From contig CM064424.1 in the NCBI GenBank assembly GCA_032690845.1, positions 36,717,511 to 36,781,510 of the forward strand: DNA of 64,000 nucleotides, in the 5' to 3' direction. This document shows, in pieces, positions 10,673 through 21,707 of the stretch (within the stretch, counting starts at the first letter, position 1; each line of letters opens with the position of its first letter). The position numbers and the translations under genes were made by a program. The notes under the pieces are model-generated. The model was not told the origin of the DNA. It ran no database searches and saw only the letters and a program-made list of their open reading frames with translations. The stretch comes from Eleusine coracana subsp. coracana. Taxonomy: Eukaryota; Streptophyta; Magnoliopsida; Poales; Poaceae.

Positions 10673-10677
10673 GGCGC
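10635..10677. repeat. Palindrome pair that received the nested insertion
   Basis: Cores are at 10641 and 10668, 27 bp apart, the only pair not at 20-21 bp. The second copy ends in GGCGC, which is the target duplication of element 2 (again at 19527-19531). Confidence 0.8.
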
Positions 10678-12528
10678 TGTTGGTCGTTACTACGCACCCA
10701 CTTATATACCGCAAGAGGACGGTGTATATTGTAGCACTTTTTCTCTTAGAGTATTCCAAGGTTTAATCAAATCCACAGGGATCGGAAGAGAACCGTGTTT
10801 AGAGTTTACTATTTCGTCTAGCAAATCAATCCTATCATGAAGTACATATTGCACATATGTGAGCATGAAAAGAAGATGGAAATTGGAGGTTGCGCCGATC
10901 GGCTCAACTGGTGCGCCGATCGGTGTGAAGTCTTACATGAGCCAAAGTGTGCCTGATCCAAAGCTTGGGGAGTAGGAGCATACACATCGACCAAGGAGTA
11001 TCACCTAAAGTTAGCCTATATGCATCTAGCGGTCGGAGAAAGGCTGTGCCGATCGGCGCTGAAGCATTAGTCGTTATTATCTTAATTCTAGCTTACTTGG
11101 CACTTTAAACAATCGATAAACATCAAAGAGGAGCAAGACCACCCTGCTTTCCTAGCGGCTCCCGATTTATCGCTGCCGAGAGGAAACCCTTAATCACACG
11201 AGTATCTTAACCCTACTTGACTATCTAAAAGTGTTGCGCAAGCTTAGTTCTATCACAACTAAACCACACCCTAGCATCATTAAGCAATCATGATTCATAC
11301 AAGATCCAGATACTAGCCTAATCACCATGATTAAGAGAGCATCTAATTACTTAGATGTACCTCTAAGCAATTAAATAAGCGTATGTAAGATCAATCAATC
11401 CAGACAAACACAAATTACAGCCAAGGATAGAATCAAGATAGATAACATGAATTCATAACTGTATCGATATTCATCACTGTCAGGGATGCGCCAATCGGTG
11501 GAACTGGTGTGCCGATCAGTGCAGCCATGATGCATCATTGATGACTCCTAAGGTACATGACTCTACTTCTCCTAGCTCTGGTGTAGTGCATCACGTAGGG
11601 TCCCTACCCGACTAGACTACATCTCTTCAATTTGGTGGCTCTTCAACTCCGGCGGCCTCCTGGCGATGTGCAGCAGCTCCTATAGCCTAATTCTCCCCTC
11701 TTTTCTCGTCATGCCCCAGCCTTGGGCGTCATATGGGTGTTTATATAGCCTCTGGTCACGTCCTCCCTTGCTTGGCCTCCAAGTTTATCTCAAAGAGAAT
11801 GAATCCAAGTCGGTTACGTACCTTCCATAAACTATGCCGAGTTACTTTAATCATAACTGATGCTTCCATAGTCCAAATGAGCTAGACCTAGTCTCTATCG
11901 TGTAGCCCTCGAAAATATCTACAACTTTGGTATTATTTGGATCCTTAGATTCGGACGTTTAGATAGCCAAAATTGCGATACCAAAATATCTATCCTGATT
12001 CAGATTCCTTTGTTCAGCCTGCCTTGCGGGGCCCATATCTCCCAGCTATGGAGACCAATAAATGTAAATAATATATGTTTCGGAAAGCTCTCAGCGTTAT
12101 CTTCAACTTTAGTATTCTGAGGTTTCCTGTTTGACTACGTCTTGGGCTCCGAAATCATGTGACAATACGGTGCTGTTTCTGGACTCCGCGAATTGAACTT
12201 TCCTTCTGAATAAACCTTCTAGAAATCCTTAGGCATTGGGTCACGACCTTGGGCTTGCACATTGGACCTCATGGATGTTGAGGTGTGTCTTGTAAGATTC
12301 ATGGGCTAGTGGGAAGCCCTCCTTGTATGGTGAGTCGGGCTTCATGTTGGTACATCTCATATAAGAGTCATTTTGTCGTCTTTTCACCTGTTTCTCCAAT
12401 AAAGCACTAAAACAACACTACATATGGAAATCGTCAATATTAGAGGTAAAACACATGATTATGATGAGAATATGGTACAATGTTGGTGGTTATTGGCATA
12501 TAAAATCGGTACATAGCAACCACCAACA
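10678..12528 (-). repeat. 3' LTR of element 2
   Basis: 1851 bases, TGTTGG...CCAACA. It is 132 bases longer than its partner; the extra block (about 10929-11060) is bounded by CCGATCGG copies. Palindrome cores are at 10896, 10917, 11050, 11492 and 11513. The solo LTR at 41842-43723 is the same family in the opposite orientation. Confidence 0.88.
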
Positions 12529-12543
12529 GTTCTCCCATGCTTA
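12529..12543 (-). other. Polypurine tract of element 2
   Basis: The minus strand reads AAGCATGGGAGAAC directly before the 3' LTR. Confidence 0.65.
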
Positions 12544-13342
12544 AACCTTTCCTCGTCCTCGAGCAAATAAATCACCCTCAAGGAGAGATCAGCATTGCAA
12601 TCATATTATCTTCACTCGCATTCATCAAGGCACATACATATCTAACCCGCTTTAAAAGTGTAGCACAAAAAGTTTTATGTTGCACCAATTCTACTACTCA
12701 AAGATACTAGTGGGGAACAGAAAATGACTAAGATCCGACCACAATGATCAAATAAAGTAGCTTTAACTCTCAAATCAGATTGCTCCTCAAACTAGGCCTT
12801 AAATGATAATGTTTTTCCAAAAATTTAGTCTCATTTATCCAAATAAAAATGCTCTCTTGCAAAGAATCAAGGCAACACTCATTTTACAAATCTCACAAGC
12901 CAAACAACTAGAAGTGATCCTATCTACAAATATTTGGTGGAAGGCTTTATGTGTAGCTTGGTAGGAAAACAACTAGCAACAATGTAACTCAGAGTATTGT
13001 CAAATCAAGAGATAGTTCTAATTGGTTTTACAAAGACTTGTCAAAAAGGCCATTGGAAAACATTATGAAGAAGAGGAAAAACACACGCTTTTGAAAGGTG
13101 GACATGTGCAAAAGGCAAAGAATGATCTCAAGGCACAAATGAAGTTCTCGAAATCGGGTTGCACATGGTTGGAGTGATAGAGTTTCAGCCAATTTGAATG
13201 CACTTACCTAAAGAATAATGGTTTATTCACAAATCTTGCGAATTCCTCTCTTGCAACTTGGTATAACTTGAAACATCCTTGATCTTCCTTCAACAATATT
13301 TGAAGTCCATTAGCTCGTGCTTTGGAATGATGAATGACGTCC

Positions 13343-13372
13343 ATCCCCCCATGCTTAAACGTTGCTCGTCCT
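13343..13372 (-). repeat. Internal PPT-like block
   Basis: CCCCCCATGCTTAAAC followed by CTCGTCCTCGAGCAAA repeats the sequence around the true PPT (12529-12570), including the CCTCGAGCAA part. It is about 800 bases inside the element. A further block (CTCCCCCATGCTTAAA) is at 14537-14553. Confidence 0.6.
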
Positions 13373-16300
13373 CGAGCAAAGAGAGTGACAAAAGATAAGC
13401 ACTAGCTAAATCCTTTATTTCTTCTCTTCAACCATCTGGAACACATATAATTAATTTTTGGAGATAACATAGCGCTTTTTATTCCATGCGCCAATCGGCA
13501 TGACACCTGCGCCGATTGGCACACATATGATTCTGCCTTGTCTTCCCCTTCTATTGATGCTTTGCATTTCAGAGAGTCTTCAGAGGTGTATATTGATGAA
13601 AATTATCATCTTCAGCAAGAGGTCTTGATAATTTGTGCATAAAACCATATAAATAGTGCAACGGCTCGACGAGAAACTCATATCATAGGTTGTGGACAAG
13701 GAGAGGACATCACCAAAAGAAACATGGGTTTACAGGTGGGAATATTCAGTGAGCATTGCTAAATATGAAGTGGCTAGCAAACAAGTGATAGTTACGCAAA
13801 CAAAATGGCCAACTTCTAAGTCTCATACCAAAAGAACACAAACTTGAAACGACTCACCAAATTACATGTTGCAATCTACAGGTTTATCATATAAGTGTAG
13901 CAGATTTGGCTTTGGTAGGTATGATCAATACAAGAGAGCAAAATTTGCAAGGGTTAGAGACCACATGTAACAGTTTTCCAAAAATTATTAAGTTCACTAG
14001 CTATGTTGGAGTTTTCTTCTTAGAGAACAAAGCATATTGTCATGAAGAACAATTCAACCATATGGGGTCTTTATCAAAACATCTATCAACAAATAGAGTT
14101 CATAGAATTGGTGCTTAGTTGAAAATTAAGAGGTGGATAATTATGTGCAATGAATCATGCAAGTTCCAATCACAATAGCAACTTTCATCATATCTCTAGC
14201 AAAGATCCATATCATAGTTATGCATTTATTCATCGTGAAAGCATTATAAGCCAACGATGATGATACAGGCAAGCTCCCCTAGATAAATTAATGACATTTG
14301 ATCGCCCTAAGGTAGCTATTAGGGATATGTCATTGTCCATTCTATGTTCTAAGTGACAAATTACAAATAACCTTTCGCAAGAATAAAACGAAAAGGGTAT
14401 CACAAAAAGAAAAAGAGAGAAAATTCCCAAGTTGAAAGCAGACAGCAAGTACAGGTTTGAGAAGAAAATAAGATTAGGAGAAGTGAAGAATCAAAGGGAT
14501 GTTACCGCATTTTAATCGATTGAAGCTCAACTTGTGCCTCCCCCATGCTTAAAATCTTGTTGGATTGCACGAGAGAGGGGTGATAGCAGGGGCAGCGAGG
14601 GTGCGCCGATCGGCACGAGGGTGCGCCGATTGGCGTAGATGGTTGTGCCTCTCGTCACCTCCATCTCCAACCTTGATGTGTTGTCCCAATGCTCCCTCTT
14701 GTATATGCGGCTATTGTCACCTCGTTTCCTTCGACTGTCCTCGTTCAAGAGTACTTCTTTCATTCCTGCAAAGCATTGAAATGCACATACTACCCCTGAT
14801 ATGATGGTCAGGGATAGAACAATATCTACCGTCTAGCAACAACCTCAAAAGTTCAACTTGTGGCATTTTAATTCTAGTAGCAAAAATAAAACAAAATCCT
14901 AATGGGTGTACTTGTGTGCGCAAGTGTGGATGCATGGAGTAAGTATCACAATGTTAGCAAAGAAACAAGACTGCAATCAATGTTGTTCCACAATTTCATC
15001 TAAACACCACATTCACAGAAAATTGCTAAATGAATGTGTCAAGTACACAATTCTGGGATCAAAATGCTTTCATCATTTAGTCTTGAAGCAAAGCAAACGA
15101 GCATGTTAGCAACGAAGGTTAGCGGTGTGGAAGCTAAACAAGAACAATGTTTACACCTAGCTCTAATCACCATGCTTACAACTAGATTGCTACCAATCTA
15201 AACGAAATTCATTAATATCCAAAGTCTAAACACCATGTTTATGTGACTTAGCTATTGCAAAACCCTGTTGGACTAGAGAGATAGCGCAATGAAAAAGATT
15301 AGCAACCAACCAATGCAAATGATGCAAAACAGAGCAAGGCAAATGAACTATCCAATGTTGTTCAACAAATAGGCATAAACACCATGTTGACACCTAAATT
15401 TGCTAAGGATATTGTGCGCAAGCCAATTTAGTGCTAATTATCAAGTTCAAACCAAGCTATTATGAGTGGGAAGGTGAATATGAACATGCAAAGTTAGAGG
15501 TTTGGGCGAATCAAAACAAAAACATGTTGGCGGCAGTGAAGGAATGCTTGGAAAAGCATTTGGGTGTTGTGCGGATCGACAATGGATGTGTGCCGATCGG
15601 CACATTTGGAATTGGCTATAAAATTTGATGGAAAATGAAGGGTGGGAGGCTTAGATGGCCTGAAGTTAGATGGTTAAATGCATGCAGGCAAAAACATCAT
15701 GCAAAAATAAAAATAAAAACAAAGCAAGTGCTCACAAATATGCATGCAGTGGATGATTTTTGTAAAGGAAACACAAAATGATGGTGGCGGAGGTCTAAAA
15801 ATAAAAAGTTAATCTAGAACTAATTTACCACAAGTGAATCAATTGAGTTGGGTTATTCTCAGGATGCAAAAATTCTGGGTTGCCCTCCTAGTAGCACGGG
15901 TTGCCTCCCGAAAAGCGCTTCAATTAGAGTCATGTAGCTAGACTTCTTACACACCTTGTTGTCACGAAGCCATGGTTCTTGGTGTAAGATCCAAAGATTT
16001 CCATGTAGCTTGTACTTATGCAATCTTCATCATGGTTCGCTCATTGCCCGTTTTCATTGTGTTGCATAATGCTCAATGTGTGTATGTGATATAATTCTCT
16101 AGAGTCTTCAATTTTGTTCAACTTCTAATCATTTGCTTGTAGGAGAATTGCTCGAGCTATCCTTGTTGTCATCTTCATCTCCAATTTTGTCATTGATAAT
16201 CTGTAGATCCTCTTCTCCCTGAATTTCGCCTTACCAACAGGATAGAAAAGGGCCAAAGACCTATATCATCTTGTAGCTTGCAAAATTATCTTTCCAATGA

Positions 16301-17777
16301 GTGCTCATACACTTCAAACGGACACGGCATGTGGCATTTATGATGTTTTTGCTCCAGGGCTACGTGCTGTTGATAGATTGCACCGCGTCCAATGATATGC
16401 TCATAAATCCTTGTACAAAAATCCAAATCTAGCACCGTTTGTTGCGTTGGAAAGAAGACTTGAAGCTCTATTCTGATATAAAATTTTTATCCAATGGTGA
16501 GCACAGGAAGTATATAGAATTACGAATGATTTCAGCTTCTAGCTTCATTTTCCGGAGAATCTTGATGACTTCGTCTTTTAAGCATTGGAGCATATGTCGG
16601 CTTGTCCTTTGACATGTGAATTTTGATCTTTGTTGCACCAGAAGGTATTGATGATGAAGAGTGTATGCAACTTCTCAATTCTTGTCCAATGATCCATTAA
16701 GTCGATGGTGAAGAAATCCGAAGAAATCTGTTGTTGCTTCTCTTGAACCGACGTCTTGTTTCGGAAATTGCACCGTGACCAGAAGGAATTAGAGCCTGAA
16801 ACCTGTGCCATTGCATCGGGCATCAAATTATCTTTCCAAGCAGTGCTCATGCGTCCCAATTGGACTCTGTATGAGGGAGATATAACCTTTTTTCTAAAGG
16901 TATGTCAGGCTGTCTCGCGATGAATCCGAATTGAATTCAAACTTTCGCATCCGTGTCAATCACAAAAAGGAAGCCTCTTAAATGTCTGGAAACCTATATA
17001 TCACGTGGATATAGGACTTTAATATTTGACTCAAACTTCCAATTATTTGCAACTCTCGTGAGATATTCAAACAGCCTATGCAGCGTCTCTTGTTTTGGCC
17101 ATAAATCCTTGTAGGAAACTCCAAACGACGTGAGGTTTAAACCGTTGGAATCTAGACTTGATGCTCTTCCACAATATCAAATTTGTAGGTCCTTGAATCC
17201 TCTGTAGAATTTTATACACCATCTTTTGGTCAGTGGACAACATATCTACTCATGATCAAGAATGTATTCATCGTGTCTTTATTCTTTGCAATTGAAATTC
17301 TTGATCTTCATGATTCTTTTCTCCCATTATTTATTGCTGTGAACAAGATAGAATCCTTGCAAAGCATTTGTTAAAAAAAATATTGACACAAGAAGCGTAC
17401 CTCCGTTTTCATGGAGTGGTGAGGTGTCGATCGGCATGGGCGTTGCGCCGATCGGCACAAACAAGTCTTGCATGGCCATGGACTCCATAGCAGATGATGG
17501 GCTACTAACAGAGTTAGCACCTACTGCTACGGAGCAACAGAGTCAACGAAGAGCGAGTTTGTCGGTGTTGGCATCGATGCAGCACCGATCAGTGCATGGT
17601 TGTGCCGATCGGCGCAAGCAGCTATGTCACCATGCTTTAGTCGAGGTTGTGTGCCTAGCTTTGTTCCTGATTTTCAATGACCATATAAACGAAGAAAAAT
17701 AGGGTATGTGCAATAAAAAGATAAAGGAGTAATTTGATAAACTAGATAGATCCCCCTAAACAGGTTCGAGTTACCGA

Positions 17778-17795
17778 TCCCCGGCAACGGCGCCA
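17778..17795 (-). other. Primer-binding site of element 2, tRNA-Asp type
   Basis: The minus strand reads TGGCGCCGTTGCCGGGGA, complementary to the 3' end of plant tRNA-Asp. It is separated from the LTR by 12 bases. This PBS type is typical of the Athila lineage. Confidence 0.85.
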
Positions 17796-17807
17796 AAAAA
17801 AGATGCT

Positions 17808-19526
17808 TGTTGGTCATTACTACGCACCCACTTATATACCGCAAGAGGATGGTGTATATTGTAGCACTTTTTCCCTTAGAGTATTCCAAGGTTTAATCAA
17901 ATCCACATGGATCGGAAGAGAACCGTGTTTAGAGTTTACTATTTCGTCTAGCAAATCAGTCCTATCATGAAGTACATATTGCACATACGTGGGCATGAAA
18001 AGAAGATGGAAATTGGAGGTTGCGCCGATCGGCTTAACTGGTGCGCCGATCGGCACTGAAGCAGTAGTTGTTATCATCTTAATCCTAGCTTACTTGGCAC
18101 TTTAAACAATCGGTAAACATCGAAGATGAGCAAGACCACCCTGCTTTTCGAGCGACTCCCGATTTATCGCTGCCGAGAGGAAACCCTTAATCACGCGAGT
18201 ATCTTAACCCTACTGGACTATCTAAAAGTGCTACGCAAGCTTAGCTCTGTCACAACTAAACCACACCCTAGCATCATCAAGTAATCATGATTCATAAAAG
18301 ATCCGGATACTAGCCTAATCACCATGATTAAGAGAGCATCTAAATAATTAGATGTACCTCTAAGCAATTAAATAAGCGCATGTAAGATCAATCAATCTAG
18401 ATGAACACAAATTGCAGCCAAGGATAGAATCAAGATAGATAACATGAATTGATAACTATATCGATATTCATCACCGTCAGGGACGAGCCGATCGGTGCAA
18501 CTGGTGCACCGATCGGTGCAGCCATGATGCATCGTTTACGACTCCAAAGGTACATGGCTCTACTTCTCCTAGCTTCGGTGTAGTGCACCACGTAGGGTCC
18601 CTACCCGACTAGACTACACCTCTTCAATTTGGTGGCTCTTCAACTCTGGCGGCCTCCTAGCGATGTGCAGCGGCTCCTATAGCCTAATTCTCCCCTCTCG
18701 TCTCATTGTGCCCCAGCCTTAGGGCGTCATATGGGTGTTTATATAGCCTCTGGTCACGTCCTCCCTTGCTTGACCTCCAAGTTTAGCTCATAGAGATTGA
18801 ATCCAAGTCGGTTTCATATCTTCTATAAACTGCGCCGACTTACTTTAATCATAACACATGCTTTTGGAGTGCAAATGAGGCAAACCCGGACTCTATCACA
18901 TAGCCCTCGAAAATATCTACAACTTTGGTATTATTTGGATACTCAGATTCGGACGTTTAGATACCCAAAATTGCGATACCGAAATATTTATCCTGATTCG
19001 GATTCCTTTGTGCAGCCTGCCTTGCGGGACCCATATCTCCTAGCTCCGTAGTCCAATAAATGTAAATAATATATGTTTCGGAAAGCACTCAACGAGATCT
19101 GCACATTTTGTATTCTGAGGTTTCCCATTTGCCTATGTCTTGGGCTCCGAAATTGCGTGACAATACAGTGCTATTTCTGAACTCGGCGAATTGAACTTTC
19201 CGTCCGGATAAACCTTCTACAAATCCTTAGGCATTGAGCCACGACCTTGAGCTTGCACATTGGACCTCATGGACGTCCAGGTGTGTGTTGTAAGCTTCAT
19301 GGGCTAGTGAGAAGCCCTACTTGTATGGTGAGTCGGGCTTCATATCGGTACTTCTCATATAAGAGTTATTTTGTCGTCTTTTCACCTGTTTCTGCAATAA
19401 AGCATAAAAACGACACCACATATGGAAATTGTCAATATTAGAGGTAAAACACATGATTATGATGAGAATATGGTATAATGTTGGTGGTTATTGGCATATA
19501 AAACAGGTACATAGGAACCACTAACA
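17808..19526 (-). repeat. 5' LTR of element 2
   Basis: 1719 bases, TGTTGG...CTAACA. It aligns with 10678-12528 except for a 132-base deletion at the palindrome at 18047. Palindrome cores are at 18026, 18047, 18489 and 18510, paired at 21 bp. Confidence 0.88.
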
Positions 19527-19565
19527 GGCGCCGCCTTGGTTGCTGCCCGATCCGCCGCTTTCCAT
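19527..19565 (-). pseudogene. Start segment of ORF X, cut off by element 2
   Basis: ATG at 19565 opens a 13-codon Gly/Ser-rich stretch that runs in frame into 10672 once the nested element and one copy of the target duplication are removed. The ATG choice rests on this being the first methionine of the open frame. I infer that insertion of element 2 split this ORF. Confidence 0.5.
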
Positions 19566-19903
19566 CGCTTCTGCTCTTAGGGTTTTGTTCTGGTGATGTT
19601 ATAATGTGATTTGATCCGTGGGGTTGCTGTTCCCTCATATTTATATCCTTTGAATTCTAACAGGACTAGGACTCTATCTCTTTTCGTGGAATTTAACGAG
19701 TCTTAAAACGACAAGGTCCAAAACCGACTCCGAAACCAAAAAGACTCCATCGCATCGATCGGCTCAGGGCTACGCCGATCGACGAAGCAACGCACTGATC
19801 AGCATGGTACACTAAATTAACCAATCAGAAATAGAAAAATAATGGAAACCAAAATATATACAGAGCTTTTGTTTTACGTCATTAAACTCGACCACACGGG
19901 GCA
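19566..19903 (-). other. Spacer between integrase and ORF X
   Basis: Non-coding, with a triple palindrome cluster (cores 19756, 19776, 19796; 20 and 20 bp apart). It also has an AAAACCCTAAGAGC-like leader just upstream of the ORF X start. I see no splice or promoter signal I would defend. Confidence 0.5.
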
Positions 19904-20560
19904 CTAAGCAGTGAAATACACGTCAAAAGATTTTAATTCAAAGGTGTTGGGTTCTAGATACACCTTTGGACATTGCCCATTCACCATGTACTTGTTTCTC
20001 TTGCCATCCACTATGATTACAGCTCCCGAAGGTAACACCGTATTCACAAGATAAGGTCCCTCCCATTTACTTTGTAGTTTGCCCTTACCAAATAATCTGA
20101 ATCGCGAATTAAGTAGGAGCATCCGATCTCCTTCCTTGAATTCCTTCTTCAAAAGCTTCTTATCGTACCACTTCTTCGTCTTCTCTTTGTATATGGCCGC
20201 ATTTTCATATGCACGCAATCTCATCTCTCCCAGTTTGCTTATTTGTATCTTTCTTTTCATGCCGGCGGCATCAAGATTCAAATTCATTTCCTTTATAGCC
20301 CAATAAGCCTTATGTTCCAATTCCACCAGTAGGTGACATGATTTTCCATAGATGAATTGATATGGTGTCATACAAATTGGTGTCTTGAATGCTGTCCGAT
20401 ATGCCCATAACACTCCATTAAGCTTCGTGGACCAATCTTTTCTTTCCTTTGTAACAATCTTCTGCAGAATTCCCTTTAATTGCTTATTTGATGTTTCTAC
20501 TTCTCCGTTTGTCTGGGGATGGTAGGCTGTTCCAATTCTATGTTCAACTCCAGATTTAGT
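19904..20560 (-). pseudogene. Athila-like integrase, C-terminal half
   Basis: The frame holds the end of the integrase catalytic core, with HPQTNGEVE near 20495 containing the catalytic Glu. Next come the WAYRTAFKTPI segment and the C-terminal DNA-binding region (GKLQSKWEGPYLV). It ends with a stop at 19904. It is one nucleotide out of frame with the upstream core at 20560, so integrase is frameshifted near 20575. Position last in pol is as in all Ty3/gypsy elements. Confidence 0.8.
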
Positions 20561-21096
20561 TAAAAACCCAGTACTCCTCCTGTAAAATGGGATCCTCTAT
20601 CTGTAATTATTATCCTTGGTACTCCATACCTAGGAAATATCTGCTCCTGAAGTATACTCCTTGATTCTCTTATAGTATTGGCCTTGCATGCCATTGCTTT
20701 GACCCACTTGGAGACATAATCAACAGCGACCAATATGTACTCGAAACCATGAGAATTCACAAAGGGTCCCATAAAATCCATACCCCAAACATCAAACATA
20801 TCGACTTGAAGATTGTACTTAAGAGGCATTGCGTTCCTACTGTTAACATTTCCTATTCGTTGGCATTGAGCACATGTTACAACATACCTTTTTGCATCTT
20901 CATGGATAGTAGGCCAATAGAATCCACTCGCCCATACCTTTGCCTGTGCTCTCAAGTAGCCATAGTGTCCCCCATAATCCAAAGAATGACACCTTGCCAA
21001 AATGCTCGCTCTTTCTTCTCTGGGTACACATCTCCGTACTGCTCCATCCTCGCAATACCTATACAAGTATGGGTCGGCCCATATAATTTTTCTCAT
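20560..21096 (-). pseudogene. Athila-like integrase, zinc domain and catalytic core
   Basis: About 178 codons. The HHCC zinc finger is visible (H in CHSLDYGGH, then CAQCQ). The first catalytic Asp is in GMDFMGPF and the second in TDRGSHF. The frame ends prematurely at 20560, just after the second Asp, through a one-base shift; the rest is in another frame (19904-20560). The enzyme would insert the DNA copy of the element into chromosomes. Confidence 0.85.
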
Positions 21097-21287
21097 TTAA
21101 CTCTTAACTCTTTTCCTCGTGTTCTTGTTCATCATATCAGTTTGTCCCTTGAAACCTTTGATAATATCCATCATCCAATTCTCTCTATGGTCAAATGCGG
21201 CAAACAACTGCTCTTGTTGCATTTCATCTCTTATTGGCTCAGTTGATGATGATTCAAGATGAGACAAATGATCTGCTACAAAATTTT

Positions 21288-21707
21288 CTACTCCTTTCTT
21301 ATTTCTTTTTCCAAATCAAATTCTTGCAGCATCAATACCCATCGCATTAACCGAGGCTTAGACTCCTTCTTGGAAACCATGTATCTTATAGCACCATGAT
21401 CAGTATATACAATCACTTTAGAATTTAGAATGTAGGATCTAAACTTCTCAAAAGTAAATATAACAGCTAACATCTCTTTCTCAGTTGTTGTATAATTGAT
21501 CTGTGCCTCATTCAAAGTTTTGCTAGCATAATAAATAGCATGCACTTTACCTTCCTTCCGTTGTCCAAGAATAGCTCCAACTGCATAGTTACTTGCATCA
21601 CACATAATTTCGAAAGGTAAACTCCAATCAGGTGGCTGCATAATAGGTGCAGAGCATAGAGCTTCCTTTAATTTTCTGAAGACAGAGTCTTTTATCGTCC
21701 ATGACAA
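21288..21707 (-). pseudogene. Athila-like RNase H domain
   Basis: The frame begins at the end of RT and contains PFEIMCDASNYAVGA (first catalytic Asp), TTTEKEMLAV (Glu) and VYTDHGAIRYM (Asp), the gypsy RNase H signature. It overlaps the RT frame 21628-22128 by about 80 bases in a different frame, so a one-base indel near 21690 separates the two. It ends at 21288; the 190 bases to the integrase frame hold no clear domain. Confidence 0.82.

Larger units (their letters stand above)
12529..17807 (-). other. Non-coding interior of element 2
   Basis: 5.3 kb without credible coding sequence. It holds five palindrome pairs, with cores at 13492/13513, 14607/14627, 15573/15594, 17428/17449 and 17586/17606. 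It also has a duplicated phrase near 15880-15920 (GGGTTGCC...GGGTTGCCTCCC) and several PPT-like blocks. I see no RT or integrase remnant, so this does not look like a simply decayed autonomous copy. Confidence 0.6.
10678..19526 (-). mobile_element. Athila-like retrotransposon 2, non-coding, nested in element 1
   Basis: LTRs at 10678-12528 and 17808-19526 flank a 5.3 kb interior, with target duplication GGCGC at 10673-10677 and 19527-19531. PBS (tRNA-Asp type) and PPT are at the expected sites for minus orientation. The interior has no gag, protease, RT or integrase that I can find; its longest frames are under 100 codons without domains. I read it as a large non-autonomous element. Its LTR start (TGTTGGTCGTTACTACGCAC) closely resembles that of element 1, which suggests it was mobilised by proteins of an element-1-like relative. 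It sits inside ORF X of element 1. Confidence 0.88.

Noticed and set aside
15431..15628. 65-codon frame in element 2 ending in a palindrome
   Set aside because: Too short, plus strand against the element's direction, no domain.
17778..17795. tRNA gene because of the match to a tRNA 3' end
   Set aside because: Only the 18 bases complementary to the acceptor end are present, beside an LTR. It is a primer-binding site.
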